This document shows, in pieces, positions 44,110 to 53,457 of a stretch of 64,000 nt of DNA. The DNA lies in the NCBI GenBank assembly GCA_937139605.1, contig CAKZQG010000004.1, forward strand, positions 1 to 64,000. Direction: 5' to 3'. The position numbers were made by a program, and so were the translations under genes. Each line of letters begins with the position of its first letter. Position 1 is the first letter of the stretch. The notes beneath the pieces are model-generated. The model had not been told where the DNA came from, did not search any database, and saw nothing but the letters and a program-made list of their open reading frames with translations. This stretch comes from an uncultured bacterium (GTDB taxonomy: Bacteria; DRYD01).

Positions 44110-44409
44110 TTATCTAACTATTTCAAGGATCCTAACACCAAAGTTTTCATTAACAGCAATAACTTCACCTTTAGCTATAACTTTTCCATTTACAAGTATA
44201 TCAACAGGTTCTCCTGCTAATTTATCTAATTCAATAACAGATCCAACAGTAAGTTTAAGAATATCTTTTACAAGCATCTTAGCACGTCCAATTTCAACAG
44301 TAATAGTTAAAGGAACATCTTGTAATATATCTAAATTAGATTCCTCACTAGAGACATTAGTTTTCTCTAATTGAGGTAAATTAAATTTTGAGATATTTTC
44401 TTTATCCAT
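44110..44409 (-). CDS. fliN: Flagellar motor switch protein FliN
   Basis: 99 residues with a single SpoA domain: PLTITVEIGRAKMLVKDILK, then VGSVIELDKLAGEPVDILVN and ENFGVRILEI. It is part of the C-ring that reverses rotor direction. Short compared with longer FliY-type proteins. It lies 27 bp downstream of fliM. Confidence 0.95.
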   Translation of the reverse strand: MDKENISKFNLPQLEKTNVSSEESNLDILQDVPLTITVEIGRAKMLVKDILKLTVGSVIELDKLAGEPVDILVNGKVIAKGEVIAVNENFGVRILEIVR

Positions 44410-44436
44410 TAATTTTTACCTCCCTTTATTAATTAA

Positions 44437-45435
44437 CTATTGATATTCTTCTGCTTCTTGATCAGTTAAAACCTTAGTTATTTTAACACCTATTTTATTT
44501 CCTACCATTCCTAATGTTCCTAAGAATTTAGTTTTTCCTTCTATTTTTATCATCACAGGATCAGTTAATTTATTATCAAGAGTAATAATATCGCCAGGTT
44601 CTATAGTAAGCAAATCTTGAAAAAGTACTTCAGTTTTACCTAATATTGCAATAACATCAACTTTACTTAAACTTAAATTTTTTTCACTTAATATCTTCTC
44701 TTTATCTTTAAGAATTTTATTAAGAATATCAGGATTAACAGTAGTAGTGATAGTAGCCTTTTGTTCTGGGATTATTTCTCTTAAATAATTAAAAGGGAAA
44801 ACAATAGTTTTCATAGATTCTAGTGATTCTATTCTAATAATAGTATTAATTTTAGCGATATAGGAAGTATAAGGAATAGCTAAAGCGCTAGCAGGCTCAG
44901 AAGATATCTTTTCTAATTTAAGATAAGTTTTTTTATCACTATCATTTAAAGCCCCTAAAATATTATTAAATTCATTTATAAATTCTTCAATAATAAACTG
45001 TTGTAATAATTTATTTTCTAATTTAGTTAATTCTCTGATATAAGTAGGAGCTTCTCCTTTACTACCTAACAATAAATTTAAAAGAATAAAAGCAATATAA
45101 GGATCAATTACTATCAAAGCTTTAGGAGCAGAAATAATAGTTCCTTCTATATCTATCCTTACTATTATACTAGGATTAGGGAGAAAATCAATAAAATCAG
45201 AAAACTGTAAAACATCTAACGAAGATAATTCCACTATTATTTTCTTTTGGATTACGTCAGACAACTTTATTGAAATCTTCTCAACATAATTCTTAAAAAA
45301 ATTAATTAAAAATTTTTGCTCATAAGAAGTAAATTGAGGTTTAGTTAAAGAGAAATCTTTCTTAGAAGTAATAGATTTATCCTCTGGTAATTTTGATCTA
45401 GCTATATACTTTTCAAACGGATTACTACTTCCCAT
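44437..45435 (-). CDS. fliM: Flagellar motor switch protein FliM
   Basis: 332 residues. A CheC-like middle domain (about 60-230) has FIDFLPNPSIIVRIDIEGTI and EFNNILGALNDSDKKTYLKL; the C-terminal SpoA domain is TEVLFQDLLTIEPGDIITLD. The N-terminal LSQ/EIDALL CheY-binding motif of classical FliM is not recognisable; the protein starts GSSNPFEKYIARSKLPED instead. That may mean altered response-regulator coupling. Confidence 0.92.
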   Translation of the reverse strand: MGSSNPFEKYIARSKLPEDKSITSKKDFSLTKPQFTSYEQKFLINFFKNYVEKISIKLSDVIQKKIIVELSSLDVLQFSDFIDFLPNPSIIVRIDIEGTIISAPKALIVIDPYIAFILLNLLLGSKGEAPTYIRELTKLENKLLQQFIIEEFINEFNNILGALNDSDKKTYLKLEKISSEPASALAIPYTSYIAKINTIIRIESLESMKTIVFPFNYLREIIPEQKATITTTVNPDILNKILKDKEKILSEKNLSLSKVDVIAILGKTEVLFQDLLTIEPGDIITLDNKLTDPVMIKIEGKTKFLGTLGMVGNKIGVKITKVLTDQEAEEYQ

Positions 45436-45495
45436 ATCTATTCTTTAATTCTATACCAAAATAAACCTACCTTTTAATATAATTTAAATAAAAAT

Positions 45496-47145
45496 CTAAG
45501 ATTTTCTTTTTTTTAGTAGATTTATAAAAAAAGTGAATAATTTATTAGGTCTAAAAACGCGAGAATTAAATTCTGGATGAAACTGAACTCCAAAATAAAA
45601 CGGATGATTAACATACTCCATAATTTCTACCACATTAAGCTCTTCATTTATACCACTAACTATAAATCCCTTAGATTCTAATAAATCCAAGTATTCATTA
45701 TTTATTTCATAACGATGTCTATGCCTTTCAACTATTTCATTTTGTTGATATATCTTAAAAGCTAAAGTATTTTCAATTATTTTACATTTATAATTCCCTA
45801 ACCTCATTGTCCCCCCAACTAATTTAATATACTTTTGATCTTCCATTAATTTAACCACATATATATATCTATCATCATCTTTAAGAGTATTATTTTTATC
45901 TAATATAAACTCTTGAGAAGTAGCTTCTTTAATATTTAACACATTTTGAAAAAATTCTATTACCATTAATTGTAGTCCTAAGCATATTCCTAAAGTAGGA
46001 ATTCCTTTTTCTCGTAAGTATTTCAATATATTAATTTTTCCCTGTATTCCTCTAGTTCCAAACCCCCCAGCTATTATAAAACCATCTATATACTGTAATT
46101 CTTTTTTAATAATTCTATTTTCATGTTTAGTAGAATCTATTAACTTTATATTAATTTTAGCTTTATTTTCAATAGAAGAATGTCTTAAAGCTTCTATTAA
46201 GCTTTTATAGGAATCCTTTAAATTAGTATATTTTCCAATAATTGCTATATTAATAACATTTGATTGCCTTTCTATTTTCTTTATAATTATATTTAAATCA
46301 ACCCATTTACTTCTCTCTTTTAAATCATTTTTTCTTTTATTATTAAATAAGAAATTACTAATATTTTGATTTAAAAGGAGTAATGGTACTTGATAAACAT
46401 TAGATAAATTAGGGATATTTATAACATATTTGGGTAATAAATTAGAAAAAAGTGCAATTTTATTTTTAATTTCCTGGGTAATGGGGATATCTGACCTAAC
46501 TATAACTAAATCTGGTTGAATTCCTGATTCCTGGAGCTTTTTTATAGAATGTTGGGAAGGTTTAGTTTTAAGTTCTCCAGTATGCTTTAAAAAAGGTACA
46601 AAAGTTATATGTATAAATTTCACTTTATTTTTATATTCTATAGCCATTTGTCTAATAGCTTCTAAAAAAGGTAATCCTTCAATGTCACCGACAGTTCCTC
46701 CAACTTCTACTAATATAAAATCAAAACCATCAGATAACTTTAATATTTTTTCTTTTATTTCATTAGTTAAGTGAGGTACAACTTGAATAGTCTTTCCTAA
46801 AAATACTCCTTCCCTTTCTTTTGTTATCAAATCCATATATATCTTACCAGCAGTTATATTATTATTTTTACTAAAAAGTATATTAGTAAATCTTTCGTAA
46901 TGTCCAATATCTAGATCAGTTTCTCCACCATCAAAAGTTATAAAAACCTCCCCATGTTCATAAGGGTTCATAGTACCCGCATCCACATTTAAATATGGAT
47001 CTAATTTTATTATATTAACTTTATAATTAAGTTCTTCAATTAATGAAGCTAAAGAAGCAGTTATTATTCCTTTACCTAAGGATGATACAACACCACCAGT
47101 TATAAATATAAAATTACTTTTAAAATTAGCTTTAAAATTAGTCAT
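45496..47145 (-). CDS. pyrG: CTP synthase
   Basis: 549 residues. An N-terminal synthetase domain (FIFITGGVVSSLGKGIITAS, then NVDAGTMNPYEHGEVFITFD) is joined to a C-terminal glutamine amidotransferase with GIPTLGICLGLQLMVIEF (nucleophile Cys) and VQFHPEF. It makes CTP from UTP and Gln. A short repeat (FKANFKSNF) sits just before the start of the domain. Confidence 0.97.
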   Translation of the reverse strand: MTNFKANFKSNFIFITGGVVSSLGKGIITASLASLIEELNYKVNIIKLDPYLNVDAGTMNPYEHGEVFITFDGGETDLDIGHYERFTNILFSKNNNITAGKIYMDLITKEREGVFLGKTIQVVPHLTNEIKEKILKLSDGFDFILVEVGGTVGDIEGLPFLEAIRQMAIEYKNKVKFIHITFVPFLKHTGELKTKPSQHSIKKLQESGIQPDLVIVRSDIPITQEIKNKIALFSNLLPKYVINIPNLSNVYQVPLLLLNQNISNFLFNNKRKNDLKERSKWVDLNIIIKKIERQSNVINIAIIGKYTNLKDSYKSLIEALRHSSIENKAKINIKLIDSTKHENRIIKKELQYIDGFIIAGGFGTRGIQGKINILKYLREKGIPTLGICLGLQLMVIEFFQNVLNIKEATSQEFILDKNNTLKDDDRYIYVVKLMEDQKYIKLVGGTMRLGNYKCKIIENTLAFKIYQQNEIVERHRHRYEINNEYLDLLESKGFIVSGINEELNVVEIMEYVNHPFYFGVQFHPEFNSRVFRPNKLFTFFINLLKKRKS

Positions 47146-47163
47146 AACTAATTTTTATTGATT

Positions 47164-48093
47164 TTAAGATTTAGTTTGAATAATTTTAATTCCACCAATA
47201 TTTTTATCATTTTTATAAAGTATATATAACTTATTAACCCATTTAAAAACATTTAAAATAGTGAATTTATTTTTTTCAAAAAACGGAGTTATTTTTTCTA
47301 AAATCCTTTCCCTATTTGCAATATAAATTTCAGTATCTGAAATTAAATAAATTAAATCCTTTTCATCTATATATATTCTATTTATTTTGGAAATATCAAT
47401 AGAGTAATTATTATAGCTAATGAAATTAGCATTACTATCAAAAACTTGGATTCTGTTATTATTTTTATCTAATACATAAATAAACCCTTTAGTATCTATT
47501 GCAACGTCTACAGGATTATCAAATTGAGAAGGTTCTTTCCCCATCTTCCCAAATAACATTAAAAAATTACCATCTAAATCATACTTAACGATCCTATTAT
47601 TTTTAGTATCAGCGATATAGATATATCCTAATTTATCTAGGCCAATTCCTAAAGGGTTTGCAAAGTTAGTTTCATTATTCCCGAATTTCCCTACCTCCCA
47701 AATAACCTTTCCATTATTATCCATTTTTGTAAGCTTTGAAAGATAAGAATCTAATATATAAATAAAATTATTTTTATCTACTTCAATATCACAAGGTTCT
47801 CTAAACTGCCCCCTATCATTCCCATATCTACCTATTGAATCAATATACTTTATATTAAATTCATCCACGGAATATTTCTTTATTAAGCCTTTTAAATCAG
47901 TTACATACGCTGTTTTTAATAAGCTATCATAAGCAATAGAAGTAGGACTAAGATCATTAAATTCAAAATAAGAAGTTTTAGGTAATTCAATAGGGATTGT
48001 GCCTTTAAAAATAACTATATATATATACCCGCCTCCAATTAAAATTAATAAAAAAATAACTGCTATTAATAGCCAATAAAATCTTGTTATCAT
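47164..48093 (-). CDS. Membrane-anchored NHL-repeat beta-propeller protein
   Basis: 309 residues. An N-terminal transmembrane helix (about 7-30) is followed by NHL repeats: GNDRGQFREPCDIEVDKNNF, GNNETNFANPLGIGLDKLGY and KEPSQFDNPVDVAIDTKGFI, each with YI-type strands and D-N-R-I turns. It is probably a periplasmic propeller binding protein or glycan. Function not assignable. Confidence 0.85.
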   Translation of the reverse strand: MITRFYWLLIAVIFLLILIGGGYIYIVIFKGTIPIELPKTSYFEFNDLSPTSIAYDSLLKTAYVTDLKGLIKKYSVDEFNIKYIDSIGRYGNDRGQFREPCDIEVDKNNFIYILDSYLSKLTKMDNNGKVIWEVGKFGNNETNFANPLGIGLDKLGYIYIADTKNNRIVKYDLDGNFLMLFGKMGKEPSQFDNPVDVAIDTKGFIYVLDKNNNRIQVFDSNANFISYNNYSIDISKINRIYIDEKDLIYLISDTEIYIANRERILEKITPFFEKNKFTILNVFKWVNKLYILYKNDKNIGGIKIIQTKS

Positions 48094-48142
48094 AATAAAA
48101 TTATTCTACAAAAATTTTATCCTACTTGCTATATTATATTTC

Positions 48143-48796
48143 TTAATTTTCCTTAGCTAAAACAAAAGAAACAAATGAGATAAAACTTTCTTTAATTTCT
48201 TTATTATCTAGCTTTATGTACTTCATTAATTTCTGATACTCGTTATTAGTAATAATAGGAGCAATAATAATCCCATTATAAGATAATTTATTAAATAAAA
48301 ACTCTGGGATTTTTGAAACAGCAGCAGAAAATACAACCTTATCCACCTTATCTAATTTTTCTATAAACTCCTTAGCTTTAAAAATATTTAAATTATGAAA
48401 TTCTATTTTTTTATAAAGTAATTCAAAATCTGGATAACTTTGTATAAAATTTTTAATATTATTTATCCCTAAACTAAGGATATCTTTATCAACTTCGAAA
48501 GTAATAACTTTAAAAGAGAAAAAAGCTAACAAAAGGGTTTGCCAACCTGAACCTGTACCAATTTCTAAAACAACATCATTAGAATCTAATTGTAATTCAT
48601 CAATAATATTAGCAATAACGAGTGGTTGGGAAGTAGTTTGCCCCTTAATAAATGGTAGAGCTTCATTTTCATAAGCTAAATTTTTATACTCTTTTAAAAC
48701 AAAATATTCTCTTTTTATTAAAGCTATAGCTTTTAATACTTTCTCACTAATCCCCTCTTTTTTTAATTCTTTTATTAGCTGATCTAAAGTTTTCAT
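48143..48796 (-). CDS. pcm: Protein-L-isoaspartate O-methyltransferase family protein
   Basis: 217 residues. PFIKGQTTSQPLVIANIIDE matches the pcm motif GQTISQP with one change, and VVLEIGTGSGWQTLLLAF is the SAM-binding motif I. It repairs isoaspartyl residues using SAM. It lies 6 bp downstream of pdxT. Confidence 0.85.
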   Translation of the reverse strand: MKTLDQLIKELKKEGISEKVLKAIALIKREYFVLKEYKNLAYENEALPFIKGQTTSQPLVIANIIDELQLDSNDVVLEIGTGSGWQTLLLAFFSFKVITFEVDKDILSLGINNIKNFIQSYPDFELLYKKIEFHNLNIFKAKEFIEKLDKVDKVVFSAAVSKIPEFLFNKLSYNGIIIAPIITNNEYQKLMKYIKLDNKEIKESFISFVSFVLAKEN

Positions 48797-48802
48797 TAAA
48801 AA

Positions 48803-49402
48803 TTAACTCAATTTATGTTTATATTGATTAACCATATTAAGAAAGTAAGAATGGACTACAGGATTAGCAGATAATTCGGGATGAAAGGTAGAAACTAAAA
48901 CATTATCTTCTTGAACTAAAACGGGTAGCTCTTCAAAGGATGCTAATTCTTTAACTTTAGGGCCAATTTTAGTTATTTCTGGAGCTCTTATAAAAACTGC
49001 TCTAATATAGGAATCAAACAAATTAATAACAGCACTAAAGCTATCCTTTTGTCTTCCATAAGCATTTCTTTTTACTTCTATATCAATTAATCCAAGCGGA
49101 GATTGAAAATTAGTACCATCTATAATCCTTTTAGCTAAAATAATAGCGCCAGCACACGTTCCAAAAATAGGCAACCCGTTTTTTGCTTTTTCCACTAGCT
49201 TAGCTCTAAAATCATCATCCATTAATATACTCATAGTAGTACTTTCCCCACCAGGAACTATTAACCCATCTATATCATCTAACTCATCTTCATACTTTAC
49301 TAATTTGGTATTAACCTTTAAAGCAGATAATATATGTTGATGTTCTAAAAAATCTCCCTGAAAAGCTAATATTCCTATAGTTAATTGCCTATTAGTATTC
49401 AT
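48803..49402 (-). CDS. pdxT: Pyridoxal 5'-phosphate synthase glutaminase subunit
   Basis: About 199 residues from ATG 49402 (MNTNRQLTIGILAFQGDF), behind GGATGGAGG. Two further ATGs upstream (49456, 49468) would add a poorly conserved extension; the one at 49456 also has GGAGG. Motifs: LIVPGGESTTM, FGTCAGAIILA (nucleophile Cys), and STFHPEL. It supplies ammonia to PdxS. pdxS is not in the window, although the two genes are commonly adjacent. Confidence 0.93.
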   Translation of the reverse strand: MNTNRQLTIGILAFQGDFLEHQHILSALKVNTKLVKYEDELDDIDGLIVPGGESTTMSILMDDDFRAKLVEKAKNGLPIFGTCAGAIILAKRIIDGTNFQSPLGLIDIEVKRNAYGRQKDSFSAVINLFDSYIRAVFIRAPEITKIGPKVKELASFEELPVLVQEDNVLVSTFHPELSANPVVHSYFLNMVNQYKHKLS

Positions 49403-49534
49403 TTTCTTTTCCTCCATCCTTTTTTTATATATATTAGGTACTCTTATTTCACTCATTTTTTCCTCCATAAAGCCAATTAAAAAATAACATTCCTTTTAGA
49501 TATAATTAAATAAAATCCAATATAAATCCTTTAA

Positions 49535-50536
49535 TTAGATTTTAATAAATAAAGAAATGATTTTATAAAAGATAAAAGACAAAGTAGCAGAAGCAGGGAT
49601 AGTAAAGAGCCATGCGGTTAAAATAGTAAAAGCTAAAGACCATTTAATAGCGTTCAATTTTTTAGCAACTCCAACCCCCATAATAGAAGAGGTAATAACA
49701 TAAGTAGTGCTAATAGGCATACCAAAATGAGAGGCTAACATGATAGTAGTAGCTGCAGAAGTTTCAGCACTAAATCCATCTATTGGTCTTAATTTAGTTA
49801 ATTTCATTCCCATTGTTTTAATAATTCTCCAACCTCCTGCCAAAGTTCCTAAAGCAATAGCAACAGCTGCAGATATCTTAACCCACATAGGCACAGTAAA
49901 TTCACTATAAATATTAGCAGCAACTAAAGCCATGGAAATAAGCCCCATAGTTTTTTGAGCATCATTAGCTCCATGACTTAACGCCATAAAAGAAGCTGAA
50001 AATAACTGTAAATACCTAAATAATTTATTAACTACATAAGCTTTTAGTTTAGAAGCAACCATATAAGAAATAAATAAAAAAAATATCCCCCCAAGTATCC
50101 CGAAAATAGGAGCAAAAATAGAAGGAAAAAATACTTTATTAATAAAATTATAGAAATTAACTACACTAAAATCATAATGAGCGATAGCACCACCTATAAT
50201 AGCTCCTATTAAAGCATGACTAGAACTAGTAGGTAATCCAAAATACCAAGTTATTAAATTCCAGATAATAGCTCCTAAAGTGATAGCTAACATAGTAGTA
50301 ATATCTAGTAATTTGGGTTCAACCAATCCTTTACCAACAGTAGTAGCAACTTCAACAGAAATAAGTGCTCCTAATAAATTAAATACTGCAGCTAAAATAA
50401 CAGCAAACTTCGGAGTTAATACCCTAGTAGAAACAACAGTAGCTATCGCATTAGCAGCATCATGAAAACCATTAGTATAATCAAAAAATAACGCTAAAAT
50501 TACTACCAATATCAATAAAACTAATACTATATCCAT
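49535..50536 (-). CDS. PiT family inorganic phosphate transporter
   Basis: 333 residues, about 10 transmembrane segments. Both PiT signature repeats are seen: FDYTNGFHDAANAIATVVST at the N-terminus and SASFMALSHGANDAQKTMGL later (GAND). GLPTSSSHALIGAIIGGAIA is also conserved. It is a cation-coupled phosphate symporter. No phoU partner lies next to it. Confidence 0.95.
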   Translation of the reverse strand: MDIVLVLLILVVILALFFDYTNGFHDAANAIATVVSTRVLTPKFAVILAAVFNLLGALISVEVATTVGKGLVEPKLLDITTMLAITLGAIIWNLITWYFGLPTSSSHALIGAIIGGAIAHYDFSVVNFYNFINKVFFPSIFAPIFGILGGIFFLFISYMVASKLKAYVVNKLFRYLQLFSASFMALSHGANDAQKTMGLISMALVAANIYSEFTVPMWVKISAAVAIALGTLAGGWRIIKTMGMKLTKLRPIDGFSAETSAATTIMLASHFGMPISTTYVITSSIMGVGVAKKLNAIKWSLAFTILTAWLFTIPASATLSFIFYKIISLFIKI

Positions 50537-50626
50537 ACAATTATCTTTTTCAACCTAAAGCAAAATTAACCTCCCTAAAACAAACTATCTTCAACTTTGT
50601 TTTTAGAAAGCAAAAACTTCCAATTA

Positions 50627-51169
50627 TCATAAGCTTATCTTTAAGGAATTAATCTGGATATTAAGAATTTGTTCTATCTGTTTATTCATATCTAAAATCG
50701 TTTCAAAAGATATATCTGTATCTTTATTGATATTAAATAAATTACCATAGCCTAAAAAAACTAAATAATAATTAATAAACTTTAATAAATTATTGTAAAT
50801 TTTAGTTTCAATTTCTTCATTTTCAAGAAAATTTAAAAACCTAACAAACATATTAAAAATTTTAGCTTCAGGAAAATCAAAATCTATTGTCTTATCTATT
50901 AACTCAATTAAATACATAGCTATTAATGTTTTTATATAGTTAGTTCTTATTTTTATAAAATAATTTTCAACTATATAGTTTTGAAGATAAAACTTATTTC
51001 TATAAGTTGTAATATTAATATTCAAAAGATTTAATTTATCTAAATTAATATTTTTGATATTAAATTTATAATAAGTTTCAATTTTTCCTAATTTATCGGT
51101 AAATAATTTTAATTTATTTCCGGTTAATATTTTTTTTCTATCAATAACTATAGCTTTACATTTGTACAT
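50627..51169 (-). CDS. recO: RecO-like DNA repair protein, short
   Basis: 180 residues against about 240 usual. The N-terminal OB-fold start is typical (KCKAIVIDRKKILTGNKLKL, then FTDKLGKIETYYK). The helical domain is present, and the Cys4 zinc region is not evident, so the C-terminus is shortened or diverged. RecO loads RecA with RecR. Moderate confidence because conservation is low. Confidence 0.65.
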   Translation of the reverse strand: MYKCKAIVIDRKKILTGNKLKLFTDKLGKIETYYKFNIKNINLDKLNLLNINITTYRNKFYLQNYIVENYFIKIRTNYIKTLIAMYLIELIDKTIDFDFPEAKIFNMFVRFLNFLENEEIETKIYNNLLKFINYYLVFLGYGNLFNINKDTDISFETILDMNKQIEQILNIQINSLKISL

Positions 51170-51207
51170 AAAAATTTAAATAAAAATTTATTATAATTAA
51201 ATTATAA

Positions 51208-52329
51208 CTAACTACTTAGAAATACGGATTTAGAGATTATATCAAAAATTCTTTTAGAAGCCAACCCATCACCATAAGGATTTGGTTTATTAGATTTTAT
51301 TAATTCCTGTTTTTTATTGAAATTTTGTAATACAGTATTTACTATTTTATTTTTATTATTAGAGGCGATAAAAATAAAGCCTTCTTTGATTCCTTCAGGT
51401 CTTTCAGTTACATTTCTTACAACAAAAACAGGGGTTTTAAAAGTAGGTGCTTCTTCCTGAATTCCTCCAGAATCTGTTATTATTAATTTAGCATTTTTTA
51501 TAAACGCCAACATTGTTAAATAATCAACGGGCTCTATTAAATAAACTAATTCTTTAAGTTCAGATAACACTTTAAAAGCTACATTTCTAACATTTGGATT
51601 ATAGTGAACAGGAAATATAATTTTAACATTTGCTTTAATAGCTATTTCTTTTATAGCTTCCATTATATCGATCATAGGTTGTCCAAAAGATTCTCTTCTA
51701 TGGACTTCTACTAATATAAACTCATTTTCTTTTACGTTATATTTAGATAAATCTACATTATTTATTTTATCTTGAATGGAAATCAAAGCATCAACAACAG
51801 TATTACCAGTAATAAAGACATTTTGTTTTATACCTTCGTTATATAGGTTTTGAGCGCTTAAAGTTGTAGGTGCAAAGTGATAATCCGCTATATGAGAAAT
51901 TAGTTTTCTATTGATTTCTTCAGGAAACGGTTGGTATTTATCAAAAGATCTTAAACCCGCTTCTACATGTGCTATTTTTATATTTTTATTAATATAGAAA
52001 GCAGCTAAAGCAACCAAAAAAGCCGTACTTGTATCCCCTTGAATAAATAAAAATTCAATATCATTATTATTTAAAAAATCCTTTATTTTAGATAAAACGT
52101 TAATAGAAATATCAAACAAATCTTGATTAGGTTGCATTATATCTAAATCTATATCAAATTCAATATTAAAAACTTTGTTAGCCATATATAGGAGTTCTTT
52201 ATGTTGAGAAGTAGATAGAACTAAAGTTTTAAAGTGATTATTTTTAAATTGTTTAATAACGGGTGCCATTTTAATTAACTCAGGTCTTGTACCTACTACA
52301 AAAACAAAATATTTATCTAAATTATTCAT
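51208..52329 (-). CDS. wecB: UDP-N-acetylglucosamine 2-epimerase (non-hydrolysing)
   Basis: 373 residues. VVGTRPELIKMAPVIKQF, VQGDTST-like FIQGDTSTAFLVALAAFYIN, HVEAGLRSFDKYQPFPEEIN, LVEVHRRESFGQPM and ITDSGGIQEEAPTF all match. It converts UDP-GlcNAc to UDP-ManNAc for surface polysaccharide. Its ATG overlaps the stop of the sugar transferase gene. Confidence 0.95.
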   Translation of the reverse strand: MNNLDKYFVFVVGTRPELIKMAPVIKQFKNNHFKTLVLSTSQHKELLYMANKVFNIEFDIDLDIMQPNQDLFDISINVLSKIKDFLNNNDIEFLFIQGDTSTAFLVALAAFYINKNIKIAHVEAGLRSFDKYQPFPEEINRKLISHIADYHFAPTTLSAQNLYNEGIKQNVFITGNTVVDALISIQDKINNVDLSKYNVKENEFILVEVHRRESFGQPMIDIMEAIKEIAIKANVKIIFPVHYNPNVRNVAFKVLSELKELVYLIEPVDYLTMLAFIKNAKLIITDSGGIQEEAPTFKTPVFVVRNVTERPEGIKEGFIFIASNNKNKIVNTVLQNFNKKQELIKSNKPNPYGDGLASKRIFDIISKSVFLSS

Positions 52330-52940
52330 TTTTCATACACTCCTTCCCCACTAAATACTATAAAAATAGTCTTATATAATATCCACATATCAAGTAATAG
52401 ATTGTAATTTTTAATATAGATTAAATCGTAATTAATTCGTTCTTCCCATTTTATTTTATTTCTTCCATTAATTTGAGCTAACCCTGTTATACCAGGCTTA
52501 ACTAAATATCTTTGTTTTTGAATATCGTTTAGTTCTTTATATTGGAAGGGTAAATTAGGTCTAGGGCCAATAAAGCTCATCTCTCCTTTTAAAATATTTA
52601 TCAACTGCGGAAGCTCATCTAAGGAATACCTTCTTATAATACTTCCTATCCTTGAAATCCGAGGATCTTTACTATAAGTATAAACATTACTTAAATCTAC
52701 ATTTTTTCTAAAACTCCTAAATTTATACATTTTAAAAATTTTTCCGTTTAGTCCTACTCTTTCTTGAATAAAAAAAACAGGAAACCCATCTTCTAATATT
52801 ATTAGCAATGAAATAATAAAAAACACCGGTAATAACAAAACAATAAAAATAAAAGCAAAAATCCTATCAAAAAAATATTTTATTAATATTTGAAATTTCT
52901 GAAAATTAGTTAATTTTATATACCCTATATTATTATCCAT
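52326..52940 (-). CDS. Undecaprenyl-phosphate sugar phosphotransferase (bacterial sugar transferase family)
   Basis: 204 residues. A membrane hairpin (about 19-50) is followed by PVFFIQERVGLNGKIFKMYK, YSLDELPQLINILKGEMSFI and GPRP-x-LPFQY, then PGITGLAQINGRN. This is the catalytic region of WbaP/WcaJ-type enzymes that start glycan assembly on undecaprenyl phosphate. The N-terminal membrane part is short (monotopic PglC-like). It overlaps wecB by 4 bp, forming a surface-glycan pair. Confidence 0.93.
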   Translation of the reverse strand: MDNNIGYIKLTNFQKFQILIKYFFDRIFAFIFIVLLLPVFFIISLLIILEDGFPVFFIQERVGLNGKIFKMYKFRSFRKNVDLSNVYTYSKDPRISRIGSIIRRYSLDELPQLINILKGEMSFIGPRPNLPFQYKELNDIQKQRYLVKPGITGLAQINGRNKIKWEERINYDLIYIKNYNLLLDMWILYKTIFIVFSGEGVYEK

Positions 52941-53064
52941 TCTATTTTATTTTTAAAAGAAATCAAAAATAATCCTTTGTATTTCATAGGTAGAAAAATA
53001 AGAAATATATTAATAAAAATATAAGGAGGATAAAAATAGATTATGTAGAAGTAGAAAATAGAGA

Positions 53065-53139
53065 GCGCCTGTAGCTCAGTAGGATTAGAGCATGGGATTT
53101 CTAATCCCAGGGTCGCAGGTTCGAATCCTGCCAGGCGCG
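53065..53139 (+). tRNA. tRNA-Arg (anticodon TCT)
   Basis: Acceptor stem GCGCCTG/CAGGCGC, D-stem GCTC/GAGC, anticodon stem TGGGA/TCCCA with loop TTTCTAA (TCT reads AGA/AGG), T-arm GGTTCGAATCC. CCA is not encoded. It is the 5' member of the plus-strand tRNA-gene-tRNA cluster. Confidence 0.95.
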
Positions 53140-53203
53140 GTTTAATTAAAAAAGCATTAAATATCAAAAATCATTAAAGATAAAAACAGGAGGTAGGAAA
53201 CAA

Positions 53204-53353
53204 ATGGAAAATAAATGTTGTTGTTGTGAAAAATGCGAATGCAATTGCTGTAAGGATAGTTGCTGCTCATGTTGTAAAGAAGAAAAGACTCTTTGCTGCT
53301 CAGAGTGTAAATGTAGTGAATGCTGTGATACTGAAAATTGTGAATGCCGTTAA
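53204..53353 (+). CDS. Metallothionein-like cysteine-cluster protein
   Basis: 49 residues, too short for most ORF callers. 20 of 49 residues are Cys, in CCCC, CxC, CC and CxxC patterns with no His and no aromatic residue; the rest are mostly Lys, Glu, Ser and Asn. AGGAGG sits 10 bases before the ATG. This is the composition of metallothioneins, which bind Zn, Cu or Cd through thiolates, but the CC-rich pattern does not match SmtA/BmtA families that I know. Cys codons are about half TGC, richer in C than the neighbouring genes. It lies between tRNA-Arg and tRNA-Gln without a terminator that I can see, so it may be released from a tRNA-mRNA precursor. Confidence 0.8.
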   Translation: MENKCCCCEKCECNCCKDSCCSCCKEEKTLCCSECKCSECCDTENCECR

Positions 53354-53386
53354 TAGGAATTAAATTATAAAAAGGATTAATATAGT

Positions 53387-53457
53387 TGGCGGGTCGTCTA
53401 GTGGTAGGACATGGGACTTTGGATCCCATCGCGAGGGTTCGAATCCTTCCCCGCCAG
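53387..53457 (+). tRNA. tRNA-Gln (anticodon TTG)
   Basis: Acceptor stem TGGCGGG/CCCGCCA, anticodon stem TGGGA/TCCCA with loop CTTTGGA (TTG reads CAA), T-arm GGTTCGAATCC. CCA is not encoded. It lies 33 bp after the metallothionein-like gene. Confidence 0.94.

Noticed and set aside
52925-53429. Two minus-strand ORFs of 80 and 90 residues across the tRNA region
   Set aside because: They are antisense to tRNA-Arg, tRNA-Gln and the cysteine-cluster gene, and have no ribosome binding site or family match.
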